Under the pieces are notes generated by a model. The model did no database searches. It was not told where the DNA came from and was given only the letters and a program-made list of their open reading frames with translations. Of a stretch of DNA of 53,553 bases, positions 26,952 through 35,759 are shown piece after piece. Positions within the stretch are counted from its first letter, which is position 1. Each line of letters opens with the position of its first letter. The position numbers and the translations under genes are program-made. This DNA comes from Chloroflexota bacterium (GTDB lineage: Bacteria; Chloroflexota; Limnocylindria; Limnocylindrales; CSP1-4): contig JAICUI010000015.1 of NCBI GenBank assembly GCA_025935925.1, positions 1 to 53,553 of the forward strand, read 5' to 3'.

Positions 26952-27562
26952 CACGCCGCCGGAAAGACGACGGCCGCCGCGATCGCCTTGACGACGTCGA
27001 CGCCGAGGAACGGAATCATCCCGCCCTGGATCGCGTCGCCCAGCGAGATCCCGGTCGTCACCGCAAGCCACGGGACGCCGACGAGGTAGATCGTGAGGGT
27101 TCCGAGGAGCGTCGCGCCGATCGCGCCGCCGAGGCGGCGGTCCCACCCGAGCTCGGCCAGCCGGCCCACGAGCCCGCCCGCGAGCATGAAGCCCACGATG
27201 TAGCCGCCGGTCGCGCCGAGCACCACCTGGGTGCCGCCCTTGTGCTCCGCGAAGAACGGCACGCCGACGAGCCCGACGAGCATGTACAGGAGCGCCGCGA
27301 GGAAGCCGCGCCGCATCCCGAGCGCTCCGCCCACGACGAGGGCGCCGAACGTCTGGAGCGTGTACGGGACCGGGCTGCCCGGCCGCGGGATCACGACCTG
27401 GGCGCACAGGTAGATCAGGATCGCACCGGCGATCACGAGGACGGCGTCGCGGACGCGGGGCGAGACGCGCTCCCCGACCCGCACCGGGACGAGGAAGTCG
27501 GCGATCGTGAGGCCCTTCTCCGCGGCCGGAACGCGAGTCAGCGACGGGATCGCGGATGCCAT
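26918..27562 (-). CDS. bioY: Biotin transporter BioY (ECF S component)
   Basis: A 214-residue membrane protein with about six TM helices. Diagnostic BioY stretches are VPYTLQTFGALVVGGALGMR, LYMLVGLVGVPFFA and GATGGYIVGFMLAG. It imports biotin, alone or with an EcfAT module that is not present here. GAGGAG lies 5 nt before the ATG. Two downstream genes follow with overlaps, making a bioY / MpaB-like / lipoprotein operon. No BirA- or BioR-type operator is evident. Confidence 0.93.
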   Translation of the reverse strand: MASAIPSLTRVPAAEKGLTIADFLVPVRVGERVSPRVRDAVLVIAGAILIYLCAQVVIPRPGSPVPYTLQTFGALVVGGALGMRRGFLAALLYMLVGLVGVPFFAEHKGGTQVVLGATGGYIVGFMLAGGLVGRLAELGWDRRLGGAIGATLLGTLTIYLVGVPWLAVTTGISLGDAIQGGMIPFLGVDVVKAIAAAVVFPAAWWVVGRRPSDR

Positions 27563-27610
27563 GGGACTCCTCGTGGAGCGGCCGTCGACGACGGGGCCGG
27601 CGTCGCGCGG

Positions 27611-27616
27611 AGTCTA
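27611..27616 (-). promoter_or_regulatory. Putative -10 box of the bioY operon
   Basis: TAGACT on the minus strand about 48 nt before the bioY ATG, leaving a short leader with a good SD. No convincing -35. Confidence 0.3.
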
Positions 27617-27620
27617 GCAA

Positions 27621-27636
27621 CCGGGCGACGGCCCGG
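27621..27636. terminator. GC hairpin downstream of the MFS gene
   Basis: A 6-bp stem CCGGGC/GCCCGG with loop GACG lies 14-29 nt past the MFS stop and just upstream of the bioY -10 candidate. No T-tract; it could be a terminator or part of the bioY promoter region. Confidence 0.3.
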
Positions 27637-27650
27637 CGAACCGGTCCGGC

Positions 27651-29201
27651 TCAGGGCTCCCGCGAGACGGCTCTCCCGGAGGGCGCGGGGACGGCCTGGC
27701 GCTCCTCGCGCCGCTCCGCGGGCTCGAGCTCGTGGCCGAGCTCGACGTCGGGCATCGTCCGGAGCGCGAGCGCGAGCGCGCCGACGGCGCACACCACCAT
27801 GATCCAGTACACGACGCCCAGGCCCGCGTTCAGCGAGTCGCGCGCCGCCTGGAGCGTCGCCGGGTCGGCGGTCGTCCGCGCGGACGGGTCGAGGACCGCG
27901 GACGACGCGGCGCCCACGAAGGCCGTCAGGATGCCGCCCATGATGCCGACGCCCACGGCGCCGCCGATCGTCCGGCTGAACTGCACGAGCCCGGTCGCCA
28001 CCGCGCGGCGGTCCCACGCGACCGCCCCCTGGATCACGACGAGGAGGGTCGTCGACGACAGCCCCATGCCGAGCCCCACCATCGAGCACGCCACCATCGC
28101 GAAGGCGAGCGGCTCGAAGCGCCCGAGCTGCGAGATCAGCAGCGTGCCCACGACGAGGAGGGCGGTCCCGACGAGGACGATGGGCCGGCCGCCCGTCCGC
28201 TGCAGGACCCGGCCCGCGACGATCGACCCGACCGGCCAGCCGATGGACATCGCCGCGACAGCGACACCGGCGTCGATCGGCGTCCCGCCGTGGACTCCCT
28301 GGACCATCGGCGGCACGTACGTCGTGACGCCGAACATCACGACGCCCGACAGCGTCCCGATCGCGAGCCCGGCGCGAACGATCGGCGCCTTCAGCAGGCC
28401 GAGGTCGATGAGCGGCTCCGGCGCCGTCCGCTCGTGCGCGACGAACCAGGCGAACAGCCCGATCGCGACAGCGAGCATCCCGATCGTCGGCAGCGAGACC
28501 CAGCCGAAGGCCTCGCCCGCGTCGGACGCCGTGAGCAGCAGCAGCACGATCGCGGCCGTCAGCAGGATCGCGCCGGACCAGTCGATGCGGTGGACCTTCT
28601 TCTCGATCTGCTCGTGGAGGTTGAAGCCGATGATCGACGCCGCCGCGATCCCGACCGGGATGTTGATCTCGAACACCCACCGCCAGCCGACCGTGGACGT
28701 CATCAGCCCGCCGACCGCCGGACCGAAGATCGCCGCGACGCCCCACACCGCGGAGAACAGGCCTTGGATCCGGGCACGCCGGCGGGGCTCGTAGATGTCG
28801 CCGACGATCGTGAACGAGATCGGCTGGACCGCGCCGGCGCCGAGGCCCTGCAGCGCGCGAAACAGGATCAGCTGGGTCATCGACGTCGAGAAGCCGCACA
28901 GGGCCGAGCCGACGACGAACACGGTCAGCCCGAACAGGATCACGGGCTTCCGGCCATAGGTGTCGGCGAGACGGGCGTAGATCGGGACGGACGTCGTCGA
29001 CGTCACGAGGTACGCCGTGAACACCCACGAGTACTGCCCGAGCCCGCCGAGCTGGCCGATGATCGTCGGCATCGCCGTCCCGACGATGGACAGGTCGAGC
29101 GCGGCGAGCGCGATCGCGGCCATGATCCCGACGGTCACGATCGCCTGGTTGCGGGTGATCGGCGGGAGCGGCTCGGCGGCGGCGGTGCGCGCGGCGGTCA
29201 T
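27651..29201 (-). CDS. MFS multidrug exporter, DHA2 (14-TM) family
   Basis: A 516-residue proton-driven exporter of the DHA2/EmrB type. Visible signatures are motif D1-like LDLSIVGTAMPTI, motif A ARLADTYGRKPVIL, RALQGLGAGAVQPISF and motif C-like WGVAAIFGPAVGGLM. There are about 14 hydrophobic segments and a charged Glu/Arg tail. Substrate unknown. The ATG (29201) has TACACT 8 nt upstream and no SD; a GTG two codons earlier is possible. Confidence 0.92.
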   Translation of the reverse strand: MTAARTAAAEPLPPITRNQAIVTVGIMAAIALAALDLSIVGTAMPTIIGQLGGLGQYSWVFTAYLVTSTTSVPIYARLADTYGRKPVILFGLTVFVVGSALCGFSTSMTQLILFRALQGLGAGAVQPISFTIVGDIYEPRRRARIQGLFSAVWGVAAIFGPAVGGLMTSTVGWRWVFEINIPVGIAAASIIGFNLHEQIEKKVHRIDWSGAILLTAAIVLLLLTASDAGEAFGWVSLPTIGMLAVAIGLFAWFVAHERTAPEPLIDLGLLKAPIVRAGLAIGTLSGVVMFGVTTYVPPMVQGVHGGTPIDAGVAVAAMSIGWPVGSIVAGRVLQRTGGRPIVLVGTALLVVGTLLISQLGRFEPLAFAMVACSMVGLGMGLSSTTLLVVIQGAVAWDRRAVATGLVQFSRTIGGAVGVGIMGGILTAFVGAASSAVLDPSARTTADPATLQAARDSLNAGLGVVYWIMVVCAVGALALALRTMPDVELGHELEPAERREERQAVPAPSGRAVSREP

Positions 29202-29209
29202 CGTCACCG

Positions 29210-29215
29210 AGTGTA
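29210..29215 (-). promoter_or_regulatory. Putative leaderless -10 box of the MFS gene
   Basis: TACACTCGG lies 8 nt before the ATG and 2 nt before the alternative GTG. The TCGG extension matches the other leaderless candidates. Confidence 0.35.
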
Positions 29216-29292
29216 TGGACGATGGTCGCGCGGCGCGTTAAGCCGCTCCGACACCTGCGAGCTGGTGGGACGAGCGCGACCCCGGCTTCGGC

Positions 29293-29298
29293 TATGAT
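29293..29298 (+). promoter_or_regulatory. -10 candidate for tRNA-His
   Basis: TATGAT lies about 90 nt before the mature tRNA, implying a 5' leader to be trimmed by RNase P. No clear -35 at 17 bp. The 184-nt gap between the MFS gene and the tRNA holds nothing else I can name. Confidence 0.35.
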
Positions 29299-29385
29299 CC
29301 TCGGCCGAGGACGGTCCTCGAGGGTTCCATGCCGAGTCGTGCGCCACACGAAGACTCCGGCTGTCGGCCCCGACGCGTGCTCGCG

Positions 29386-29460
29386 GTGGCCTTAGCTCAA
29401 TGGCAGAGCATCGGATTGTGGCTCCGAAGGTTACGGGTTCGACCCCCGTAGGCCACCCCA
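29386..29460 (+). tRNA. tRNA-His (GTG anticodon), CCA encoded
   Basis: Acceptor arms GTGGCCT (29386-29392) and AGGCCAC (29450-29456) pair perfectly. The anticodon stem TCGGA/TCCGA encloses the loop TTGTGGC with anticodon GTG at 29418-29420. The T arm ACGGG-TTCGACC-CCCGT is canonical. The discriminator is C (29457) and a G precedes position 1 (29385), the G-1:C73 pair specific to tRNA-His. CCA is encoded at 29458-29460. No integrase or att-like repeat is next to it. Confidence 0.95.
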
Positions 29461-29542
29461 CCTCCCCGGTCGGCGCGAAGCGCTCGGGCGATACCGCGCT
29501 CCCTCACCATTGGCTCACCGCCAGGTGCCGCCTCGATCAGGC

Positions 29543-30157
29543 CTACCCGCCGCGCGCAGGACGTCGTGCCACGAGCAGCAGCACCGGGTAACGACGGCCG
29601 TCCCGCTCGAGCTCGATGGCGCGTCCCACGCGGACCGCCTCGAAACCGGCGGCCTCCGCGTCGTGGGCCAACGCCGCCGGGTCGAAGCCCTGGTGGTGGA
29701 TGCCCTCGGCGCCCTCGTCATGGAAGCTGCCGTCCTCGGTCTCGAGGTCGGCGATCGCGGCCATGCCGCCGGGACGCAGCAGCCCGGCGACCGCCTCGAG
29801 CGCCTGCCGGGTGTCGGGCAGATGGTGGAGCACGAGCATGGAGACCGCGAGGTCGAACGGGCCGCCCGGCGGCTCGTCGCGCAGGAGGTCGAACCGCACG
29901 GCCTGGACGCGTCCCGCCGAGCCGGGGAGCTTCTCCCGCGCGACGTCCAGCATCCCCTCGGACGGGTCCGTGAGGACGACGTCGCCGACGTCCGACGCAA
30001 GCTCCAGCCCGAGCAGCCCGGTCCCGGCACCGATGTCGATCGCCCGCATCGAGCCGTCGAGCGGGACCGCCTCGCGGATCGCCGCGGCGACCTCGGCCGC
30101 CCGCTCGCGCCGCTCCGGGGTGTCCCATGTCCGTGCCCGCTCGTCGAATCCGCTCAC
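29543..30157 (-). CDS. Class I SAM-dependent methyltransferase
   Basis: A 204-residue Methyltransf_11-type enzyme. SAM motif I is AIDIGAGTGLLGLEL. Motif II has the acidic Asp in VVLTDPSEGML, and the later motifs are DLAVSMLVLHHLPD and LLRPGGMAAIADLE. Substrate unknown. The GTG start is set by alignment of the short N-terminus FDERARTWDTPERRERA. There is no true SD, and CATGAT lies 6 nt upstream. Confidence 0.9.
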   Translation of the reverse strand: MSGFDERARTWDTPERRERAAEVAAAIREAVPLDGSMRAIDIGAGTGLLGLELASDVGDVVLTDPSEGMLDVAREKLPGSAGRVQAVRFDLLRDEPPGGPFDLAVSMLVLHHLPDTRQALEAVAGLLRPGGMAAIADLETEDGSFHDEGAEGIHHQGFDPAALAHDAEAAGFEAVRVGRAIELERDGRRYPVLLLVARRPARGG

Positions 30158-30163
30158 CTTGCC

Positions 30164-30169
30164 ATCATG
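30164..30169 (-). promoter_or_regulatory. Putative leaderless -10 box of the methyltransferase gene
   Basis: CATGAT, with 6 nt before the GTG at 30157. It matches the window motif at the second A and final T only, so this is a weaker member. Confidence 0.3.
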
Positions 30170-30341
30170 CCCCGGATTCGGAGCGTGACAATGCCTCGCG
30201 CGGGTCCGCGTGGCGTGCCCGAAGCATCGGCGGAGCAGGACCATCGACGGCCGGCGATGGCCGGATTCGAGCGTACGCCGCGCCACGCGTGCGTCTACGC
30301 TGTGGACCTCGGTCAGGGGGGCCGCACTGGGGTCCGTCGCG

Positions 30342-31394
30342 ATGTCGCATCCCCGCCGCCCGTTCCGCGTCGCCTCGCTGGCGCTCGCGCTGCTCCTCGG
30401 CTGGGCGTGGGCCGCGCCATCGGGCGGCCTCGCCACGACGACGTGGTCGCGCAACCTCTTCGCGAGCAAGGCGATGGTCTTCCAGGACCCGGACCCCACG
30501 GCGTGCACCGCGGCCACCGCGATGATCATCCTGAACACGATCGCGATCCGGCACGCCGGCGGCACGGGCTTCCACTGGACGACCTACACCGTCAAGGACA
30601 GTCCGAAGCCCGCGAACGTCCGCGACATGTCGTCGATCCTCGCGTTCGCCCGTGCGCACGACACGCTGTCGGCGAAGGGCAAGGGCTCCGACAGCCACGG
30701 CTGGCGCAGCGCGATCAACTACTACGGCTGGGGCACCGCGGCGATGCAGGACGCATCCAAGCGGATCTACGAAACGCTCGCGTACCGGACGTACGACGGC
30801 GCCGTGCACGCGGCCGTGCGCGCGATCGCAAGGTTCGGGATGCCGGTCGGCATCGCCGGGATGGCCGGCGAGCACGCGCAGGTCATCACGGGCTACGTCG
30901 TCGATGGCGCGAACCCGGCGACCTCCGACGCCTTCACCGTCCGCTACGTGTACCTGACCGACCCGCTGAAGCTCCAGGGCCACGTCAACTACCGGGTGTC
31001 GAACGCGACGCTCAAGGGTGGCGCGTTCGCCCTCCGGTTCGCGGCCTATCGCGAGACGGACAGCCCCAAGGACGACCCGTACACCGCGGGCTGGATCCGG
31101 AGCTCGGTGTCGCCGACCGTCGGGACGTCCAAGTGGTACCGGCGCTGGGTCATCGTGGCGCCGGTCCGGCTGCCACCCGGAGCGACGCCCACGCCGACGC
31201 CGCCGCCCACCGCATCGCCGCCGCCGGCCACGCCGCCGCCGCCGGATCCCACGACCCCGCCGCCGACCCCCGCGCCGTCCGCGACGGACGAGCCGACACC
31301 CGAGCCGACGGCGACGCCGACCGCCCAGGACCCGGCGACCCCCGCTCCGACTGTGGCGCCTTCGTCCAGCCAGGACGCGCCCGTAGCGCCCTGA
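30342..31394 (+). CDS. Secreted C39-like (papain-fold) protein with Pro/Thr-rich tail
   Basis: A 350-residue exported protein. The signal peptide is FRVASLALALLLGWAWA. The body has ACTAATAMIILNTIA (candidate catalytic Cys), GMAGEHAQVITGYVVDG (His) and VYLTDPLKL (Asp), the order of peptidase C39-like domains. The last 75 residues are repetitive Pro/Thr/Ala, typical of a cell-wall-spanning or flexible tail. ATG 30342 is chosen because the signal peptide follows directly; upstream in-frame sequence is Arg-rich and not gene-like. Peptidase activity is inference. Confidence 0.8.
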   Translation: MSHPRRPFRVASLALALLLGWAWAAPSGGLATTTWSRNLFASKAMVFQDPDPTACTAATAMIILNTIAIRHAGGTGFHWTTYTVKDSPKPANVRDMSSILAFARAHDTLSAKGKGSDSHGWRSAINYYGWGTAAMQDASKRIYETLAYRTYDGAVHAAVRAIARFGMPVGIAGMAGEHAQVITGYVVDGANPATSDAFTVRYVYLTDPLKLQGHVNYRVSNATLKGGAFALRFAAYRETDSPKDDPYTAGWIRSSVSPTVGTSKWYRRWVIVAPVRLPPGATPTPTPPPTASPPPATPPPPDPTTPPPTPAPSATDEPTPEPTATPTAQDPATPAPTVAPSSSQDAPVAP

Positions 31395-31410
31395 CCGCCG
31401 CCCGGCCGCG

Positions 31411-32271
31411 TCAGCTGGGGCCGCTCGGCGGGTCGAACACGGCGCACAGCATCCCGTAGTACGTCGGCGCCTCGTAGTTCAGGACGCGCGGTGTCCACGT
31501 GTCACCGATCGCGCCGAGGAGCATCACCTCCTGCCACCAGGCGTCCGGCTTCGCCGCGGCGACGAGCGCCGGGTCGAGGTCCCGGAGCGCGGCGAGCCGC
31601 CCGTCACGCAGCAGCTGGACGACGAGCTCGTCGTGGACGCGCGCGGCAGGATCGAACGCGTACGGGCCGTCGGGGTCGTGCGTGTGCGCCTGGTCGGCGC
31701 TGGCCACGAGCGCGACCCGGCGTCCCGACGCCGCGATCGCGGCACGGATCGCGGCGCCCGCGCGTTCGTGCTCCGCGATCGGCCGGTCCCGCGCCGGCGC
31801 CACGATGACGGCGCGCACCGGCGGGTCGCGGCGTCCGCCGAGGTACCACAGCGGGATGAGGCTTCCCCAGTCGAGCGGCATCGCGGACTCGGCGGGCACG
31901 TTCCCGCCGAAGCTCACGCCGACGACGGGGATGCCGGCCGCGTCGAGCGCATCGGTGATGGCGAGGCCGAGCGTCCGGTCGGTCTCGAGATCCAGCGAGA
32001 CGGCCGGCGCGCCATCGAGCGAGCCCGCCGTCCGACCCGCGACGACGACGGCGAAGTGGCCACCGACGTGGATCCCGTGGGGCGTGAGGACGACGACGAC
32101 GTCAGGCGCGGCCGCGTCGAACGCCGCCGCGAGCTCGGCCATGGCGCGCTGCGTGGCGACGGCCAGCGCTCGCTCGTCCGGAGCGCATGCCTCCGGGATC
32201 GCGAGGTCGCCGTGGGGCGCGATGCACGCGAAGACGAGGCCGTCCCCGGGTGCCGCTGCCGCGTCCGCCAT
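31411..32271 (-). CDS. LigB-type class III extradiol dioxygenase family protein
   Basis: A 286-residue protein of the extradiol ring-cleavage dioxygenase class III B-subunit / MEMO-like superfamily. Blocks are CIAPHGDLAIPEAC, VVVLTPHGIHVGGHFAVV, MPLDWGSLIPLWYLGG and SADQAHTHDPDGPY. The His residues in PHGD, PHGIH and DQAHTH could bind iron or zinc. The substrate is unknown, and no aromatic pathway genes are nearby. The start at 32271 has TACCAT 7 nt upstream and no SD. Confidence 0.82.
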   Translation of the reverse strand: MADAAAAPGDGLVFACIAPHGDLAIPEACAPDERALAVATQRAMAELAAAFDAAAPDVVVVLTPHGIHVGGHFAVVVAGRTAGSLDGAPAVSLDLETDRTLGLAITDALDAAGIPVVGVSFGGNVPAESAMPLDWGSLIPLWYLGGRRDPPVRAVIVAPARDRPIAEHERAGAAIRAAIAASGRRVALVASADQAHTHDPDGPYAFDPAARVHDELVVQLLRDGRLAALRDLDPALVAAAKPDAWWQEVMLLGAIGDTWTPRVLNYEAPTYYGMLCAVFDPPSGPS

Positions 32272-32278
32272 GGCGCCG

Positions 32279-32284
32279 ATGGTA
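32279..32284 (-). promoter_or_regulatory. Putative leaderless -10 box of the LigB-like gene
   Basis: TACCATCGG, 7 nt between the hexamer and the ATG at 32271, no SD. It lies in the 44-nt gap after the hybrid kinase start-to-stop unit on the same strand, so the LigB-like gene need not depend on the kinase promoter. Confidence 0.45.
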
Positions 32285-32315
32285 GGCCGGCAGGGCCGGT
32301 GGGACGCGACCTCGC

Positions 32316-35300
32316 TCAGCTGATGGTGCAGAGCGTGACCACGACCTCGGCGCCGCCCTCGGGATGCGTTCGCGCCCCGACCGTCCCGCCCATCGCCGTC
32401 GCGAGCGCCCGGACGACGTACAGGCCGATCCCCGATCCCGCGGCCCGGCGGCTCGCGGCGTCGCTCCGGTAGAACAGGTCGAAGACGCGGTCCTCGTCGC
32501 CGTCGACGAACCCCGGCCCATGGTCGCGCACGGCGAGCGACACCTCGTTCGCACCGGGCCCGAGCCGGGTCTCGACGATGACCGGCGCGCCGGAGCCGTA
32601 CTTCCACGCGTTGGACAGCAGGTTGCGCAGGATCTGCTCGAGATAGCCGTCATCGCCGGCGACCGGCGGAAGGTCGGGCTCGAGCGCGACCTCGATGCGA
32701 CGCTCCGGGTAGCGGTTCGCCTCCTCGCGCACGACGCGATCGACGACGCGCTGGACGAGCATCGGCTCGTCGCGCACGAGGCTGGCGCCCCGCTCGACGT
32801 GCGAGATCACCACCAGGTCGTCGACCATGCGCCGCAGGCGGTCGGCCTCGGTGCTCAGGTCCGCCGCGAGCGACCGGACGCTCGCCCTGTCGCCGTCCAC
32901 CGTCCGGTTGAGCAGCACCGACGCCGCGTAGATCGACGTGATCGGCGTCCGGAGCTCGTGCGCCAGGACGCCGACGAACGCCTCCCGAGCCTCGTTCGAC
33001 CGGTGCTGGTCGTCGACGTCGTTCGCCACGGACACCCACGAGGTCGCGTGGCCGCTCGCGTCCGTGATCGGCGAGGCATGGAGCGTCATCCAGCGGTACG
33101 AGCCGTCCGCGCAGCGCACCCGGACCTCGGCGAGGAGCGTCGATCGGTCGCGGATCGCGGTCTGCCACGCGTCCAGCAGGCCCGGCAGGTCGTCGGGATG
33201 GACGACACCGCTCCATGCCCAGCCGAGCGGGCCCGGCGCTTCGACACCCAGGTAGCGCAGCCACGCCGCGTTGAAGTACGTGGCCGCACCCGTCGCGTCG
33301 GTGGTGACGATCGGGTTCGGGTTGGCCTCGATGAGCGTCCGCCAGCGCGACTCGCTGGCCCGCAGCGCGTCGCTCCCGACGCTGCGCGCCTCGTGCCGCG
33401 CGAGCTGGCTCGAGACGCGTGCCACGAGGTCCGTCGCCGTGAACGGCTTCACGAGATAGTCGTCGGCGCCCGCGGCGAGGCCCTCTATCCGAGCCTCCTC
33501 GCCCGCCCGCGCCGAGAGCAGGACGACCGGCAACGTCGCAAGGTCCGTCCGCTCCCGGATGCGCGCGAGGAGCTCGAGGCCGTCGAGCCCGGGCATCATC
33601 ACGTCCGCGAGCACGAGGTCCGGCGGGTTCGACGCGATCACGGCAAGCGCGGCCTCGCCGTCCGCCACCGCATCGACCGTCCAGTGGCGGCCGAGGATCC
33701 GCTCGAGGTAAGCGCGCATGTCCGCGTTGTCGTCCGCGATCACGACGCGGGCGCGGTTCGAGTGCTGGCCCGTCTCTGCGCCGGCCCGGCGCGGCGCGTC
33801 CGCGGCGACCCAGCCCGATGCCTCGTCCGCGAACGCCTGGCGTTCGGGCGCCGCGTGGGACGTGGCGACGGCCGTGCCGGTGCCGAGCGGCAGCCGGACG
33901 GTGAACGTTGTCCCGGCGCCCGGCTCGCTCGCGACCGTCAGCGCGCCGCCCTGGAGCCGCGTGAGCTCCGCGGCGAGCGCGAGCCCGATGCCGCTGCCCT
34001 CGCTCGAGCGCGACCAGGCGGATTCCACGCGGCCGAAGCGGTCGAAGATGCGCTCGAGGTCCGCCGCGGCGATGCCGATGCCCGTGTCCGCGACGTCCAC
34101 CACCGCCAAATCGCCATCCTGCGACAACCGGACCTCGACGCCGCCGCGCGCGGTGAACTTGAAGGCGTTGGACACGAGGTTGAGCAGGATCCGCTCGAGC
34201 ATGTCGGGGTCTGCGAGCACCGGGCGCTCGGGCGCCTCCCCCACGACCGCCAGCGACAGCCCGGCGCTCTCGAACGCCGAGCGGAACACGCCGGCGACGT
34301 CGCGCACGACGCCGCCGAGCTCGATGGCCGCCACCCGCGGCTGGGACGTCCGGGACTCGATGCGCGAGAACTCGAGCAGCGTGTTGACCAGTCGGCGCAG
34401 GCGGCCGGAGGCACGCAGGGCGAGGGCGACCCGCTCCTGCGTCGCCGCGTCGAGGCCCGCATCGTCGGCCACCTCGCGCAGCGGGGCGTCGATGAGTGTC
34501 AGCGGGGTCCGGAACTCGTGGCTGACGTTGGTGAAGAACGCGGTCTTGGCGCGATCGAGCGCCGCCAGGCCGTCGGCGCGCTGGCGCTCGGCGAGCTGCG
34601 CGCGGGCCGTCGCGAGCACGGTCGCGACGTGGCTGCCGACGAGCTCGAGGAACTCGTCGTAGGGCTGGTCACGCGGGATCGTCGGGTTGAGCCCCAGGAC
34701 GAGCTCGTCCGTCTCGCCGCGCGCCTCGTCGCCGAGGACGAGCCTGCGCGTGCCGGCCGGGGAGGCGTCGCGAGTGGCGGCGTCGGGCACGATCGGGGCG
34801 TCGGGCGCCTCGACGAGGCGGAGCGCCACCGAGGCGACGTCCTCTGCGGCGGCGGCGATCCGGGTGACGGCACGCCGCGCCGCCTCCACGGGGTCGTCCG
34901 ACACGATCGACGACAGGTCGCGGAACAGGGCCAGCCGGCGCTCGGCGCGGACGCGCGCCGTGGTCTCGGTGACGGCACAGAACACGCCGCCGACGGTGCC
35001 GTCGACGTCGCGGATCGGGCTGTACGAGAAGGTGAAGTAGCTCTCCTCGATGATTCCCCGCCGGTCGATGAACAGCGGCAGGTCGTCCGACCACGTCGCC
35101 TCCGCCCGGTCCATGACGCCCGCGAGCATGGGGCCGATCGTGGGCCAGACCTCTCCCCACGCGACCGTGCCCGGCGCCCCGAGCGACGCCGGATGCTTGG
35201 CGCCCAGGATGTGCATGTAGCCGTCGTTGTAGAGGAGCCGAAGCTCGGGGCCCCACCACAGCACGATGGGGAACCGCGACTCGAGACAGATCTCCACGGC

Positions 35301-35453
35301 CGTCCGCAGCGGCTGGGGCCAGTCGGCAGCATCGCCGAGCGGCGTCGCGGCCCAGTCCTTCTCCCGCATGAGACCGGCCATCGTGCTCGAGCCGCGGAAT
35401 GGGTCGCGTGCCGCATCGATGTCGCGGGTCGGGCGGTGAAGCTCGGCTGCCAA
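32316..35453 (-). CDS. Hybrid sensor histidine kinase with two kinase modules and a central receiver
   Basis: About 1045 residues, no TM segment. Order: N-terminal PAS (MREKDWAATPLG, LRLLYNDGYMHILG), GAF-like region, HisKA (FFTNVSHEFRTPLTLI), HATPase (NAFKFT, DTGIGI, GSGIGLAL), receiver (IADDNADMRAYLERIL, phospho-Asp in LVLADVMMPGLDG, Lys in LVKPF), second PAS (LIEANPNPIVTTDATG), second HisKA (GVLAHELRTPITSIYA) and second HATPase (NAWKYG, GSGIGLYV). A soluble sensor with an internal phosphorelay. The TTG start at 35453 follows GAAGGGA at good spacing and keeps the conserved segment before MREKDW; ATGs at 35381 and 35369 would cut into it. Confidence 0.9.
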   Translation of the reverse strand: MAAELHRPTRDIDAARDPFRGSSTMAGLMREKDWAATPLGDAADWPQPLRTAVEICLESRFPIVLWWGPELRLLYNDGYMHILGAKHPASLGAPGTVAWGEVWPTIGPMLAGVMDRAEATWSDDLPLFIDRRGIIEESYFTFSYSPIRDVDGTVGGVFCAVTETTARVRAERRLALFRDLSSIVSDDPVEAARRAVTRIAAAAEDVASVALRLVEAPDAPIVPDAATRDASPAGTRRLVLGDEARGETDELVLGLNPTIPRDQPYDEFLELVGSHVATVLATARAQLAERQRADGLAALDRAKTAFFTNVSHEFRTPLTLIDAPLREVADDAGLDAATQERVALALRASGRLRRLVNTLLEFSRIESRTSQPRVAAIELGGVVRDVAGVFRSAFESAGLSLAVVGEAPERPVLADPDMLERILLNLVSNAFKFTARGGVEVRLSQDGDLAVVDVADTGIGIAAADLERIFDRFGRVESAWSRSSEGSGIGLALAAELTRLQGGALTVASEPGAGTTFTVRLPLGTGTAVATSHAAPERQAFADEASGWVAADAPRRAGAETGQHSNRARVVIADDNADMRAYLERILGRHWTVDAVADGEAALAVIASNPPDLVLADVMMPGLDGLELLARIRERTDLATLPVVLLSARAGEEARIEGLAAGADDYLVKPFTATDLVARVSSQLARHEARSVGSDALRASESRWRTLIEANPNPIVTTDATGAATYFNAAWLRYLGVEAPGPLGWAWSGVVHPDDLPGLLDAWQTAIRDRSTLLAEVRVRCADGSYRWMTLHASPITDASGHATSWVSVANDVDDQHRSNEAREAFVGVLAHELRTPITSIYAASVLLNRTVDGDRASVRSLAADLSTEADRLRRMVDDLVVISHVERGASLVRDEPMLVQRVVDRVVREEANRYPERRIEVALEPDLPPVAGDDGYLEQILRNLLSNAWKYGSGAPVIVETRLGPGANEVSLAVRDHGPGFVDGDEDRVFDLFYRSDAASRRAAGSGIGLYVVRALATAMGGTVGARTHPEGGAEVVVTLCTIS

Positions 35454-35759
35454 ACGGGTTCCCTTCGAGACGGCCGCCAGATCGCGGCGTGCCGAGTCTC
35501 GGGAACAACCGCCGGTCGTGCAACTGCGCGCCACGCTCGCGCCGACAACTGCAACAGCGCTGCAAGTGCGCGCGCTCGGCGGTTCACGCGCGCGTCGGCG
35601 GGACGACGGCGGAGTGCGTCGCGCCGGATGCGGCGCGGCCGGCGGCGGTGTCGTGGCGCGACGGGGCAGCTCCGGCCGCGTGTCCGGAGTCGCGCCGCGG
35701 TCATCGCGCGAGCGCGCGGCGGGGCGCGGCGGCGCCGAGATCGCGAAGCGGTGCGGCGG
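35454..35759. other. Intergenic region, 306 nt, between the hybrid kinase and the coiled-coil membrane protein
   Basis: No gene is supported here. The distal part is very CG-rich. It must hold the hybrid kinase promoter. The only structure I see is a CTGCAA direct repeat, described separately. Confidence 0.5.
35549..35565. promoter_or_regulatory. CTGCAA direct repeat, 11-bp period, upstream of the hybrid kinase
   Basis: CTGCAA at 35549-35554 and again at 35560-35565, one helical turn apart, about 100 nt before the kinase start. This spacing is typical of response-regulator half-sites, but the assignment is speculative. Confidence 0.25.

Noticed and set aside
29386..29460. tRNA-His as an integration site of a mobile element
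   Set aside because: No integrase gene and no repeat of the tRNA 3' end were noticed nearby; flanking genes look like ordinary chromosome.
31180..31390. Tandem repeat array / CRISPR-like
   Set aside because: The repetitive DNA simply encodes a Pro/Thr-rich protein tail; there are no regular repeat-spacer units.
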